Below, piece after piece: positions 1 to 7,791 of a stretch of 64,000 bases of DNA. Numbering within the stretch: the first letter of the stretch is position 1; each line of letters begins with the position of its first letter. The stretch spans positions 522,269 through 586,268 of the forward strand of contig NZ_JAOVZN010000006.1 of assembly GCF_025717045.1 (NCBI RefSeq), in the 5' to 3' direction. The stretch is from Flavobacterium sp. SH_e. Lineage in GTDB: Bacteria > Bacteroidota > Bacteroidia > Flavobacteriales > Flavobacteriaceae. A program made the position numbers and the translations under genes. The notes below the pieces were generated by a model. That model saw nothing but the letters and a program-made list of their open reading frames with translations. It had not been told where the DNA came from and did not search any database.

Positions 1-1
1 T

Positions 2-64
2 AAGTATCAATCTGAAAAAAACCGATGGGCAGACAGCTCTTATTCTCCTTATCCTGAAAATTAA
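2..64 (+). CDS. 3' end of an upstream gene (partial)
   Basis: An open frame enters from the left edge and stops at the TAA at 62-64; only the last 20 residues are visible, ending in a Ser/Tyr/Pro-rich tail (SSYSPYPEN). The next gene starts one base after this stop, so it is very likely the preceding member of the same operon. In known neighbourhoods, DUF350 and spermidine-synthase-like genes often sit beside DUF4178 genes, so a DUF4178 protein is a reasonable guess, but nothing in these 20 residues proves it. Confidence 0.5.
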   Translation, partial: KYQSEKNRWADSSYSPYPEN

Positions 65-65
65 C

Positions 66-251
66 ATGAAGAAAATATCTGATTTTATACTGCAAAATTT
101 AGCTCCTTTCATAATTGGAGTTTTTTGCTTTGGCGTTTATATGTATTTTACTCTTGCAGGAAATAGAATCTGCGATTGCGAAACTACAGAAAGCTACCGA
201 TCAACAACGAGCGGAAGCCGTTCATCATACAATCATTTTTACCACAAATAA
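66..251 (+). CDS. Small single-pass membrane protein
   Basis: This 61-aa protein has one hydrophobic segment at about residues 12-32 and a short polar tail containing a CDC motif (residues 37-39) and many Ser/Thr/Tyr. I do not recognise a family. It begins one base after the upstream stop and ends 12 bases before the DUF350 gene, so it is probably co-transcribed and translationally coupled. Its position suggests a small membrane partner of the DUF350/spermidine-synthase-like system. The short length makes a chance frame possible, but the tight packing and the membrane segment argue for a real gene. Confidence 0.55.
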   Translation: MKKISDFILQNLAPFIIGVFCFGVYMYFTLAGNRICDCETTESYRSTTSGSRSSYNHFYHK

Positions 252-263
252 AAACTATCAAAT

Positions 264-479
264 ATGGAATTATTTCACGCACAGCCAATAGTAAACTCAA
301 TTCTTTATTCTTTTTTAGGAATTGTAATCTTATTAATCGGTTATTATATTATCGAAAAACTGACTCCAGAAAATACTTGGAAAGAAGTTGTAGAAAAAAA
401 TAATGTTGCTGTTGCCATTGTTTTGGCAGCATTTATCATCGGGATTTCCATGATTATTAGTGCCGCAATTCATGGGTAA
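264..479 (+). CDS. DUF350 family membrane protein
   Basis: This 71-aa protein has two membrane segments (about residues 10-30 and 48-70) separated by a short charged stretch (EKLTPENTWKEVVEKNN). The pattern, with the small-residue-rich second helix (AIVLAAFIIGISMIISAAI), fits one DUF350 module; some family members carry two. The molecular function is unknown. The family often accompanies spermidine-synthase-like, ATP-grasp and PspA-type envelope genes, which agrees with its place here. Its stop codon overlaps the ATG of the next gene by eight bases (ATGGGTAA), a typical coupled arrangement. Confidence 0.75.
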   Translation: MELFHAQPIVNSILYSFLGIVILLIGYYIIEKLTPENTWKEVVEKNNVAVAIVLAAFIIGISMIISAAIHG

Positions 480-1992
480 AAAGTTTCTTAGGTTTGAATT
501 TCTTTTACTTTTTGCCGTATTTATAATTGCCACTTGCGGACTTATTTATGAGTTGGTTGCAGGAACTTTGGCGAGTTATTTATTAGGCGATTCGGTAAAA
601 CAATTTTCATTTATTATCGGCGTATACCTGTTTTCGATGGGTATAGGCTCATTTTTTTCAAAGTTTTTCAATAAGAATCTGCTTAACACATTTGTAGAAA
701 TTGAAATTCTGGTCGGACTTATCGGAGGTTTGAGCTCAGTAGTTTTGTTTCTGCTTTTTGAAAATGTAGGTTCTTTTCAATTCATTTTATATTTATTTGT
801 TTTCGTAACCGGATTTTTGGTCGGATTGGAGATTCCGCTTTTAATGAATATTTTAAAAGATAGAGTCGAATTTAAAGATCTGGTTTCGAATGTTTTTACT
901 TTCGATTATATCGGAGCGCTTTTAGCTTCGATACTTTTTCCGTTGGTTTTAGTTCCGAAATTAGGAATCATGGGTACCTCTCTTTTCTTCGGAATGATTA
1001 ATGTAAGCATTGCTATTGCATTGTGCTTTTTATTGAAAAGAGAATTAAAGAAACCTTCTTTATTAAGAGCAAAAGCCGTTTTCTCTTTTGTATTATTATT
1101 GGTTGTTTTTATTTTTTCGAATGATATTCTCGCTTATTCGGAAGGGAAATTGTATGGGGAAAATATCATTTATACCAATTCAACACCTTACCAGCGTATC
1201 GTTTTAACGCATAATAAGAGCGATTACAGGCTTTATTTGAATAACAACCTACAATTCAGTTCTGCAGACGAATATCGTTATCACGAGGCTCTTGTGCATC
1301 CCGCAATGTCGATGGCTAAGAGTGTAAAAAACGTTTTGGTTTTGGGTGGCGGAGATGGTCTAGCGGTTCGTGAAATCCTGAAATACAAAGACGTTCAGAA
1401 AGTGACTTTGGTAGATTTGGATGAAGGAATGACAAAGCTTTTTAAAACCAATTCGGTATTGACGAATTTCAATCAGAATTCTTTGAATAACCCTAAAGTT
1501 ACCGTAATCAATACCGACGCTTATATTTGGGCGAAAAATAACAAAGAAAAATACGATGTGGCAATAATCGATTTTCCCGATCCGTCCAATTATAGTTTAG
1601 GGAAATTGTATTCGCTAAATTTTTATCAAACCATAAAAACCATTTTACAGCCAGATGCTGCGGTGGTTATACAAACTACATCGCCATATTTTGCGCCTAA
1701 ATCTTTTTGGTGTATTAATAAAACGGTCATGCAGGTTTTTCCGCAAGTTGATGCGTATCATGCTTATGTTCCGTCGTTTGGAGAATGGGGTTATACGATT
1801 GCCATAAACGGTTTCGGAACTACTTTTAATACCGTAAACCGAAAAGCAGACGGATTGAAATTTTACAATTATCAATTCGATCGATTCAATTATTTTACAA
1901 ACGATATGATTTCCAATGAAATCGAAATCAATCGTTTAGACAACCAGATTTTAGTACGCTATTTTGATGAAGAGTGGGGAAAACTGCAATAA
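472..1992 (+). CDS. Membrane-anchored spermidine synthase-like protein
   Basis: This 506-aa protein has an N-terminal half of about seven hydrophobic segments (residues 5-215) followed by a spermidine-synthase-type Rossmann domain. The AdoMet-type motif LGGGDGLAVREIL is near residue 290, the acidic motif VDLDEG about 22 residues later, and the active-site-like IIDFPDPSNYSLGKLYS near residue 365. Soluble SpeE transfers an aminopropyl group from decarboxylated AdoMet to putrescine; membrane-fused members of the family have no settled substrate. I chose the ATG at 472, which overlaps the DUF350 stop, over an in-frame GTG at 460. The next gene overlaps its 3' end by 26 bases. Modification of a lipid, wall or peptide substrate with an aminopropyl group is an inference. 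Confidence 0.85.
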   Translation: MGKKFLRFEFLLLFAVFIIATCGLIYELVAGTLASYLLGDSVKQFSFIIGVYLFSMGIGSFFSKFFNKNLLNTFVEIEILVGLIGGLSSVVLFLLFENVGSFQFILYLFVFVTGFLVGLEIPLLMNILKDRVEFKDLVSNVFTFDYIGALLASILFPLVLVPKLGIMGTSLFFGMINVSIAIALCFLLKRELKKPSLLRAKAVFSFVLLLVVFIFSNDILAYSEGKLYGENIIYTNSTPYQRIVLTHNKSDYRLYLNNNLQFSSADEYRYHEALVHPAMSMAKSVKNVLVLGGGDGLAVREILKYKDVQKVTLVDLDEGMTKLFKTNSVLTNFNQNSLNNPKVTVINTDAYIWAKNNKEKYDVAIIDFPDPSNYSLGKLYSLNFYQTIKTILQPDAAVVIQTTSPYFAPKSFWCINKTVMQVFPQVDAYHAYVPSFGEWGYTIAINGFGTTFNTVNRKADGLKFYNYQFDRFNYFTNDMISNEIEINRLDNQILVRYFDEEWGKLQ

Positions 1993-3595
1993 ATCCAGAA
2001 GGAGTTTTTTAAAAGTAGTTGGCGCGGCTTTAATTGCAGTTCCGTTTCTGCAGTTTTGTTCTGATAAAATTGCGGTACTGATGATTCGTTTATCGGGCAC
2101 TAAACACTTGCTTGGACATCGTTTATGGATTAAAGATTTCCCTAAACCGACGAAACAAATCCAGATTCCGTATTTAATTGTTGGCGGAGGAATTTCTGGT
2201 TTAAGTGCGGCACGCCAGTTTCATAAAAAAGGAATTTCAGATTTTTTGATAGTGGAATTAGAAAATCATTTGGGTGGAAATTCTTCCAACGGAGAAAATA
2301 AATACTCCAAATATCCTTTGGGCGCTCATTATTTGCCATTGCCGAATTTTCAGGATAAAGAACTGCTTCATTTTCTGGAAGAAGAAAAGATAATTCTGAG
2401 TTATGACGAAAAAGGATTTCCTGTTTTTGATGAATTACAATTGACTTTTGCGCCAGATGAGCGTTTATTCTACAAGAATAATTGGCAGGAAGGCGTAGTT
2501 CCAAAAGAAGGAAATTTGATTTCAGACGATTTAGAATTTGATAAATTCTTCAAAAAAATGGATGCGTTTAGAACTGCCAAAGGAGAAGACCAGAAATATT
2601 TATTTGATATTCCGCTTTACCTTTCTTCATCAGATGCAGAAACTAGAGCTTTAGATAAAATCACGATGAAACAGTGGTTCAAAAACAATCAATTTTCTTC
2701 TGAACCTTTGTTTAATTATATCGATTATTGCTGTAAAGACGATTTCGGTTTAGGAATTGACTATGTTTCGGCTTGGGCAGGAATTCATTATTTTGCTGGA
2801 AGAAAACAAGATTCGACACCCGAAAAACACGACAGCGTTTTAACGTGGCCAGAAGGAAATTCGCGTTTAGCCAATCATTTAAAAAAATATACTACAGATA
2901 AAACGCTGAAAAATTATTTGGTTTACGAAGTTAAAATCGAAAAGAATAAAGTAATTGCAAAAGCTTTTGATGATGTAAACAAAACTTCGGTTGAAATTAT
3001 TGCCGATAAAGTCATCATGAGTTCTCCGCAGTTTGTAAATCAATATTTGATTGAAGACAGAAAAGCGTTTACTAAAGATTTTCATTATACGCCTTGGCTT
3101 TTGGCAACTTTAGTCGTTAATGATTTAACGGATAATTTTAGTTTTCCGCTTTCTTGGGATAATGTAATTTATGATGCGAAAGGTTTAGGATATGTTTACG
3201 ATCAGCATCAGACTGTGAATCAGGTTCAGGACAAAAAAGTGATTACGTATTATTATAGTTTTTCGTCTGCCGATTTAAAGAAAACGAGAAAAGAGCTTTA
3301 TAAAAAAAATAAAGATTATTGGAAACAGTTTGTTTTGAATGACTTAAAAGTAGCGCATCCAGATATTGAAGAATATACAGAAGACATCGAAGTGTTTTTA
3401 TTAGGTCATGGAATGATTTCGCCTTCGCCAGGTTTTATTTTCGGAGAATCAAAAAGACAGGCTAAACAGAATATTGAAAAGAAGATCTATTTCGCGCACA
3501 GCGATTTATCTGGAATTTCGATTTTTGAAGAAGCTTTTCATCAAGGAATTAATGTTGTAAATGAAATTGTAGATGGAACAACCTTGGATTCATAA
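1967..3595 (+). CDS. Tat-exported FAD-dependent amine oxidase-like protein
   Basis: This 542-aa protein starts with a twin-arginine signal (SRRSFLKVVGAALIAVPFL), which suggests folded export with bound cofactor. The mature part opens with a dinucleotide-binding motif, YLIVGGGISGLSAARQF, and a downstream ELENHLGGNS segment, the hallmarks of flavin amine oxidase or phytoene-desaturase-like NAD(P)-binding flavoproteins. The C-terminal HSDLSGISIFEEAFHQG resembles the family's second FAD-binding region. The ATG at 1967 (after an in-frame TTG at 1964) lies inside the preceding gene. Coupling with a spermidine-synthase-like enzyme suggests it oxidises an amine product outside the cytoplasm; the substrate is unknown. 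Confidence 0.8.
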   Translation: MKSGENCNKSRRSFLKVVGAALIAVPFLQFCSDKIAVLMIRLSGTKHLLGHRLWIKDFPKPTKQIQIPYLIVGGGISGLSAARQFHKKGISDFLIVELENHLGGNSSNGENKYSKYPLGAHYLPLPNFQDKELLHFLEEEKIILSYDEKGFPVFDELQLTFAPDERLFYKNNWQEGVVPKEGNLISDDLEFDKFFKKMDAFRTAKGEDQKYLFDIPLYLSSSDAETRALDKITMKQWFKNNQFSSEPLFNYIDYCCKDDFGLGIDYVSAWAGIHYFAGRKQDSTPEKHDSVLTWPEGNSRLANHLKKYTTDKTLKNYLVYEVKIEKNKVIAKAFDDVNKTSVEIIADKVIMSSPQFVNQYLIEDRKAFTKDFHYTPWLLATLVVNDLTDNFSFPLSWDNVIYDAKGLGYVYDQHQTVNQVQDKKVITYYYSFSSADLKKTRKELYKKNKDYWKQFVLNDLKVAHPDIEEYTEDIEVFLLGHGMISPSPGFIFGESKRQAKQNIEKKIYFAHSDLSGISIFEEAFHQGINVVNEIVDGTTLDS

Positions 3596-4592
3596 AGCCA
3601 AAACCGATTTAGCTTTTATAATTGGCCCGTCATTTTTTGTCTTGGCGATCATTTTCATTTTTCAGGACTATATTGCTCAAATTGAAGAGAATTATTCTTT
3701 TTACACTTGGCTTTTTCTGATTGTTTTTATAGATGTGGCGCACGTTTATGCAACATTATTCAAAACTTATTTTGTTGCTGATGAATTTCAGAAACAAAAA
3801 AGAAGATTGATTCTATTGCCTCTTTTTTGTTTCGTAACCGGAATTGTACTTTTCTCTTTCGGGAGTTTAGTTTTTTGGTCGTTTCTGGCTTATGTGGCTG
3901 TTTTTCATTTCATCAGACAGCAATATGGCTTTATGAGATTGTATGCGAGAAAAGAAACGAAGACCAAAATCTTGGTTTGGATTGATAATCTCACGATCTA
4001 TGCTTCAACGGGATATCCAATGCTATATTGGTTTTTTTCGTCAAAGCGAAAGTTCAACTGGTTTGTAGAAAATGAATTTTTTAGGTTTGAAAATCAAAGC
4101 ATTCTTGAAATCCTGTTTTGGGTTTACATTGGAATTCTAGTTTTGTATGTGGTTTACACTGCGATAAAATCAATTCAGAATCGATTTTTTAATATTCCAA
4201 AAAACAGCATTATTCTGGGAACTGCTTTGTCCTGGTATTTCGGAATTGTTTATTTTAATGACGATTTGATTTTTACTTTATTGAATGTCGTATCGCACGG
4301 AATTCCGTACATGGCTTTGGTTTATTTTAAAGAAATTGACGGAAAAACAGAATCAGAATTGGGGCGTTTGTCTTTCTTAAAACAATATAAAGGACTTTTA
4401 ATTTACATTGGAATTTTGCTTTTAATTGCCTTTTCGGAAGAATTTCTCTGGGAGTTTTTTGTTTGGAATGAGAATATTAGCGTCACAAATTTTGATTTTT
4501 CGAGCTGGCAGATTTTGTTAGTGCCATTACTAACTGTTCCTCAGTTTACGCATTATTTATTGGATGGTTTTATTTGGAAAACTAAACGATGA
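3573..4592 (+). CDS. Multi-pass membrane protein of unknown function
   Basis: This 339-aa protein has about eight hydrophobic helices across its length. His-containing motifs in or near membrane segments stand out: DVAHVYATLFKTYF (about residues 54-67), FHFIRQQYGFMRLY (about 111-124), a VSHGIPYMALVYFKE segment (about 237-251) and TVPQFTHYLLDGFIW near the C-terminus. Spaced His residues in helices are seen in di-iron membrane oxygenases and desaturases, so a metal-binding membrane enzyme is possible, but I do not recognise the family. It overlaps the flavoprotein gene by 23 bases and is the last gene of the cluster. Confidence 0.7.
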   Translation: MEQPWIHKAKTDLAFIIGPSFFVLAIIFIFQDYIAQIEENYSFYTWLFLIVFIDVAHVYATLFKTYFVADEFQKQKRRLILLPLFCFVTGIVLFSFGSLVFWSFLAYVAVFHFIRQQYGFMRLYARKETKTKILVWIDNLTIYASTGYPMLYWFFSSKRKFNWFVENEFFRFENQSILEILFWVYIGILVLYVVYTAIKSIQNRFFNIPKNSIILGTALSWYFGIVYFNDDLIFTLLNVVSHGIPYMALVYFKEIDGKTESELGRLSFLKQYKGLLIYIGILLLIAFSEEFLWEFFVWNENISVTNFDFSSWQILLVPLLTVPQFTHYLLDGFIWKTKR

Positions 4593-4620
4593 GTTTTGGT
4601 TTTATTAGTTCTTTTGAAAA

Positions 4621-4717
4621 CAAAAACGTCTAATTTAGCCCCGATAGAAGCGGCATCCTTTTGTGTTGGAGTTCAACACAAAAGATAAAGCGAATAGCGG
4701 GACTAAACGTGTTTTTG
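4621..4717. repeat. Nested hairpin element between convergent genes
   Basis: The core is a perfect 10-bp stem, TTTTGTGTTG at 4659-4668 pairing with CAACACAAAA at 4674-4683 around a 5-nt loop. An outer pairing joins TTTAGCCCCG (4634-4643) to CGGGACTAAA (4698-4707), and CAAAAAC/GTTTTTG closes the ends. From memory, GC-rich elements with this AGCCCCGATAGAAGCGGCATCC-like layout recur between genes in Flavobacterium, so I read it as a dispersed palindromic repeat that may also end transcription from both sides. A small plus-strand frame across it is not credible as a gene. Confidence 0.65.
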
Positions 4718-4748
4718 AAAATGAGTCTTTCTGCTTCTGAAAAAAAAC

Positions 4749-5507
4749 TTAATTCTGCAAAGCTGTTTTTACTTTCGGCATCATTTTATCTACAAACATT
4801 TTATATGCAATTTCTGAAGGATGAAGACCATCTGAAGCAACCAAACTTGGATTGTTTAGACCTTGACGTGTAATATCTGTAATAGATACAAAAGCGATTT
4901 GATTGTTGTTGCAATATTTTTCTGCAAAGGTGTTGTATTGGTCTATTTCTGTTGAAATTGTACTGCTTTGATTTCCTGCAAGAGCTTGTCCGTATGGAGT
5001 ATAGGCATAGTCTGGAATGGAAATAACTACAACATTTTTTTTGTCGCTTTTGGCAAGCATTATGGCTTTATTGACTAATTCTGGGAATTCTTGTTCGTAA
5101 ACCGAAAAATTTCTGTGTTGATATTGATTGTTGACTCCAATTAAAAGTGTTACTAAATCATAATTGGATTCTGGATTTTGAGAATTAATTGCCGAAATTA
5201 AATTGGATGTCGTCCAGCCTGTTGTAGCAATTATTTTAAGCGAAATGCTACTAGAGTACATTGCAGTTAAACTTGTCTTTAATTGCTCTGGAAAACGGCA
5301 TGTAGCGCATACACTTTGGCCAATGGTATAACTATCGCCTAAGGCTAAATAATTTACGGAACTTGGAATTGGCGGTTGAGGCGTTGTTGGAGGGTTTACA
5401 ACGGGTGGAGTAGTGGTTGTAGGCTTAGAATCAGATTCATCTGAACTGCAGCTCAAAAGAAATACTGAAAGTATAACGGTAACTATTTGTTTAAAATGTG
5501 GTTTCAT
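4749..5507 (-). CDS. SGNH/GDSL hydrolase lipoprotein
   Basis: This 252-aa protein carries a lipoprotein signal ending in LLSC (Cys20), then a Pro/Thr-rich linker (about residues 29-49). Block I, ALGDSYT, holds the presumed catalytic Ser59; block III, GVNNQY, lies near residues 124-129; and the DGLHP motif near residues 226-230 supplies the Asp and His. These are the hallmarks of secreted esterases and lipases of the SGNH fold. It should act at the outer membrane or in the periplasm as an esterase or deacylase, with the substrate unknown. The linker probably holds the catalytic domain away from the membrane. Confidence 0.88.
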   Translation of the reverse strand: MKPHFKQIVTVILSVFLLSCSSDESDSKPTTTTPPVVNPPTTPQPPIPSSVNYLALGDSYTIGQSVCATCRFPEQLKTSLTAMYSSSISLKIIATTGWTTSNLISAINSQNPESNYDLVTLLIGVNNQYQHRNFSVYEQEFPELVNKAIMLAKSDKKNVVVISIPDYAYTPYGQALAGNQSSTISTEIDQYNTFAEKYCNNNQIAFVSITDITRQGLNNPSLVASDGLHPSEIAYKMFVDKMMPKVKTALQN

Positions 5508-5573
5508 AATTTGTTTAAATTAGATTCTAGTTGCTTTAAACAAATAGTTACGTTAAATATGTGGTTTTGGATT

Positions 5574-6356
5574 TTAAACCATTTCGGTTTTCATCATGAT
5601 TTCTTCTTCGATCGCATTCCAAAGTCCGATGCGTTTTTCAAGGGCAAGAATTGAAACTTCTTCAACTTCTTTCCATTTTTGTGCATCTTCTTCACATAAT
5701 TCTGTAATCATTTGCATTGCCATTGGTCCGTGTTCATCGGCATCCAATTCGATATGTCTTTCAAAATAATAAAGCAATTTTGCTAAATCTGTTTCTGGAA
5801 GGTTTTTTTGAAAATTTTTCAAAATCTGAGTAAACATACTCGGAATCAAATCTTCTCTTCCAAAGGTAAATGCAGCAGCAATTTCGTGTGGTTTTCCTTC
5901 TTCGATTACTCTAAAAGTAAAGTCCAAAAACGATTTTACATTTGGGTGCAATGAACTTTGTTTGATGGCAACAAATATATTATGAAGGGAATGTACTTCT
6001 GATAAAAAATTTAAAATTCCAGCTGTATCAGCTCCACAAGCTTCCATTGCTTCTAAATACATTTCGTAATGACTTTGTCTTCTTCCGTCGATTGTTAAAT
6101 CTGTTTCTTCGGCAAGAACAATTTCATTAATTAAGTAACGAGTTTCTGGGTTTTTAGTAGCAAACCAAGGCGTTGTTGTACATGTAAGTTTGGCTTGTAA
6201 TGCTTTTAAAAGTGACATAAAATCCCAAACAGCAAAAACGTGAGTTTCTAGAAAGCTGTGTAAGTCGTCTATGTTTTGAATCTTATTATATAATGAGTGG
6301 TTTAATAGTTGATCTTTTTGCGGTTGGATACTTTTGTTTATCGCTTCGATATTCAT
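5574..6356 (-). CDS. DUF3050 domain protein
   Basis: This 260-aa soluble protein matches the DUF3050 family over its full length: an N-terminal helix with HSLYNKI, then FLETHVFAVWDFMSLLKALQ, an EIVLAEE segment and a C-terminal YFERHIELDADEHGP segment. The family has a heme-oxygenase-like all-helical fold, and the conserved His/Glu residues in the HVFAVWDFM and HIELDADEHG regions suggest a metal site. Its reaction is not established. The gene has its own upstream region with a TATCTTTG-type -7 box (6374-6381, minus strand) and appears monocistronic. Confidence 0.75.
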   Translation of the reverse strand: MNIEAINKSIQPQKDQLLNHSLYNKIQNIDDLHSFLETHVFAVWDFMSLLKALQAKLTCTTTPWFATKNPETRYLINEIVLAEETDLTIDGRRQSHYEMYLEAMEACGADTAGILNFLSEVHSLHNIFVAIKQSSLHPNVKSFLDFTFRVIEEGKPHEIAAAFTFGREDLIPSMFTQILKNFQKNLPETDLAKLLYYFERHIELDADEHGPMAMQMITELCEEDAQKWKEVEEVSILALEKRIGLWNAIEEEIMMKTEMV

Positions 6357-6380
6357 TTTAGAAAATTTTGATGCAAAGAT

Positions 6381-6409
6381 AAAAAGCTTCTTTATTAAAG
6401 AAGCTTTTT
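6381..6409 (-). terminator. Terminator of the acyl-CoA dehydrogenase gene
   Basis: AAAAAGCTTCTTT (6381-6393) pairs with AAAGAAGCTTTTT (6397-6409). Read on the minus strand it follows the stop at 6446 and ends in a T run, so it fits a rho-independent terminator. It almost touches the promoter region of the downstream DUF3050 gene. Confidence 0.7.
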
Positions 6410-6445
6410 TTAGATTGATTTTGTATATATTTTAATAAATATCAA

Positions 6446-7624
6446 TTATTTAAATGCCGGAATTCCTGTTACATCCATTCCTGTTATTAGTAAATGAATA
6501 TCATGAGTTCCTTCGTATGTAATGACACTTTCAAGGTTCATCATGTGGCGCATAATAGAGTATTCGCCAGTGATTCCCATACCTCCAAGCATTTGTCTTG
6601 CTTCTCGCGCAATGGTAACTGCCATGTTTACGTTGTTGCGTTTTGCCATCGAAATTTGTGCAGTTGTTGCTTTGCCTTCATTTCTTAGAACACCTAAACG
6701 CCAAGTTAATAATTGCGCTTTTGTAATTTCGGTAATCATTTCTGCCAGTTTTTTCTGCTGTAATTGCGTACCTCCAATTGGTTTTCCGAACTGTATTCTT
6801 TCTTTTGAATATCTTAAAGCAGTATCATAACAATCCATTGCAGCGCCAATTGCACCCCACGCAATTCCGTAACGAGCAGAATCTAAACAGCCAAGTGGAG
6901 CACCAAGACCAGATTTATTTGGCAAAAGGTTTTCTTTAGGCACTTTTACATTATCAAAAATCAATTCTCCAGTTGCAGATGCACGAAGCGACCATTTATT
7001 GTGTGTTTCTGGAGTTGTAAAACCCTCCATTCCGCGTTCTACGATTAAACCATGAATTCGGCCTTCCTCATTTTTAGCCCAAACAATGGCAATATCTGCA
7101 AACGGAGCATTTGAAATCCACATTTTAGCACCATTTAAAAGATAATGATCTCCCATATCTTTAAAATTGGTGATCATACTTCCTGGATCTGAACCGTGAT
7201 CTGGCTCGGTTAAACCAAAACAGCCAATGAATTCACCTGTTGCCAGTTTAGGCAAGTATTTCATTCTTTGTTCTTCGTTTCCATATTTCCAAATCGGATA
7301 CATTACCAAAGAAGACTGAACAGATGAAGTAGATCTTACACCAGAATCACCTCGTTCAATTTCCTGCATAATTAGTCCGTAAGAAATTTGGTCTAATCCA
7401 GCACCTCCATATTCAACAGGAATATAAGGTCCGAAACCACCAATTTCGCCAAGACCTTTAATAATTTGTTTAGGGAATTCTGCTTTTTGAGCATATTCTT
7501 CTATAATAGGAGATACTTCTCTTTTAACCCATGCACGAGCTGATTCACGAACCAATTTGTGTTCGTCTGTTAGCAAATCGTCTAAGTTGAAATAATCTGG
7601 AGCTTGAAATAGGTCTGGTTTCAT
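6446..7624 (-). CDS. Acyl-CoA dehydrogenase, glutaryl-CoA dehydrogenase type
   Basis: This 392-aa flavoenzyme has the standard family layout: N-terminal helices, a middle domain with CFGLTEPDHGSDP (FAD contact) and WISNAP, and a C-terminal domain with RIQFGKPIGGTQLQQKKLA and QMLGGMGITGEY. The catalytic base is in YEGTHDIH (Glu371), and the segment GVRSTSSVQSSLVMYPI matches the substrate-binding region of glutaryl-CoA dehydrogenases, including the Arg and Ser that hold the substrate carboxylate. It would oxidise (and possibly decarboxylate) glutaryl-CoA in lysine or tryptophan breakdown. No other genes of that pathway are adjacent, so a related substrate cannot be excluded. Confidence 0.88.
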   Translation of the reverse strand: MKPDLFQAPDYFNLDDLLTDEHKLVRESARAWVKREVSPIIEEYAQKAEFPKQIIKGLGEIGGFGPYIPVEYGGAGLDQISYGLIMQEIERGDSGVRSTSSVQSSLVMYPIWKYGNEEQRMKYLPKLATGEFIGCFGLTEPDHGSDPGSMITNFKDMGDHYLLNGAKMWISNAPFADIAIVWAKNEEGRIHGLIVERGMEGFTTPETHNKWSLRASATGELIFDNVKVPKENLLPNKSGLGAPLGCLDSARYGIAWGAIGAAMDCYDTALRYSKERIQFGKPIGGTQLQQKKLAEMITEITKAQLLTWRLGVLRNEGKATTAQISMAKRNNVNMAVTIAREARQMLGGMGITGEYSIMRHMMNLESVITYEGTHDIHLLITGMDVTGIPAFK

Positions 7625-7763
7625 TTTTTATTAATTTTAGCAAAGCAAATTTACACAATAAAAATATAACAAATACAAGTAAAATTGTTATATTTTTTTA
7701 TTGCAAAAATAAAATTAATAGGAATTTGGCAAATAAATTGTAGTTTATTGATAATTTATAGAC

Positions 7764-7771
7764 TATTTTTG
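7764..7771 (+). promoter_or_regulatory. Candidate -7 box of the TPR/AraC regulator gene
   Basis: TATTTTTG fits the Bacteroidota -7 consensus TAnnTTTG and lies 20 bases before the ATG at 7792. A TTG occurs at 7738-7740, but the 23-base spacer is longer than usual, so only the -7 box is well supported. Confidence 0.4.
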
Positions 7772-7791
7772 AATTCCAAAAACAAAATTAA

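Noticed and set aside
460..474. GTG start at 460 for the spermidine-synthase-like gene
   Set aside because: The ATG at 472 overlaps the DUF350 stop in a common coupled arrangement and starts just before the first membrane helix.
4661..4873. 70-aa plus-strand reading frame
   Set aside because: It runs through the hairpin repeat and into the 3' end of the SGNH lipoprotein on the other strand; composition is not coding-like.
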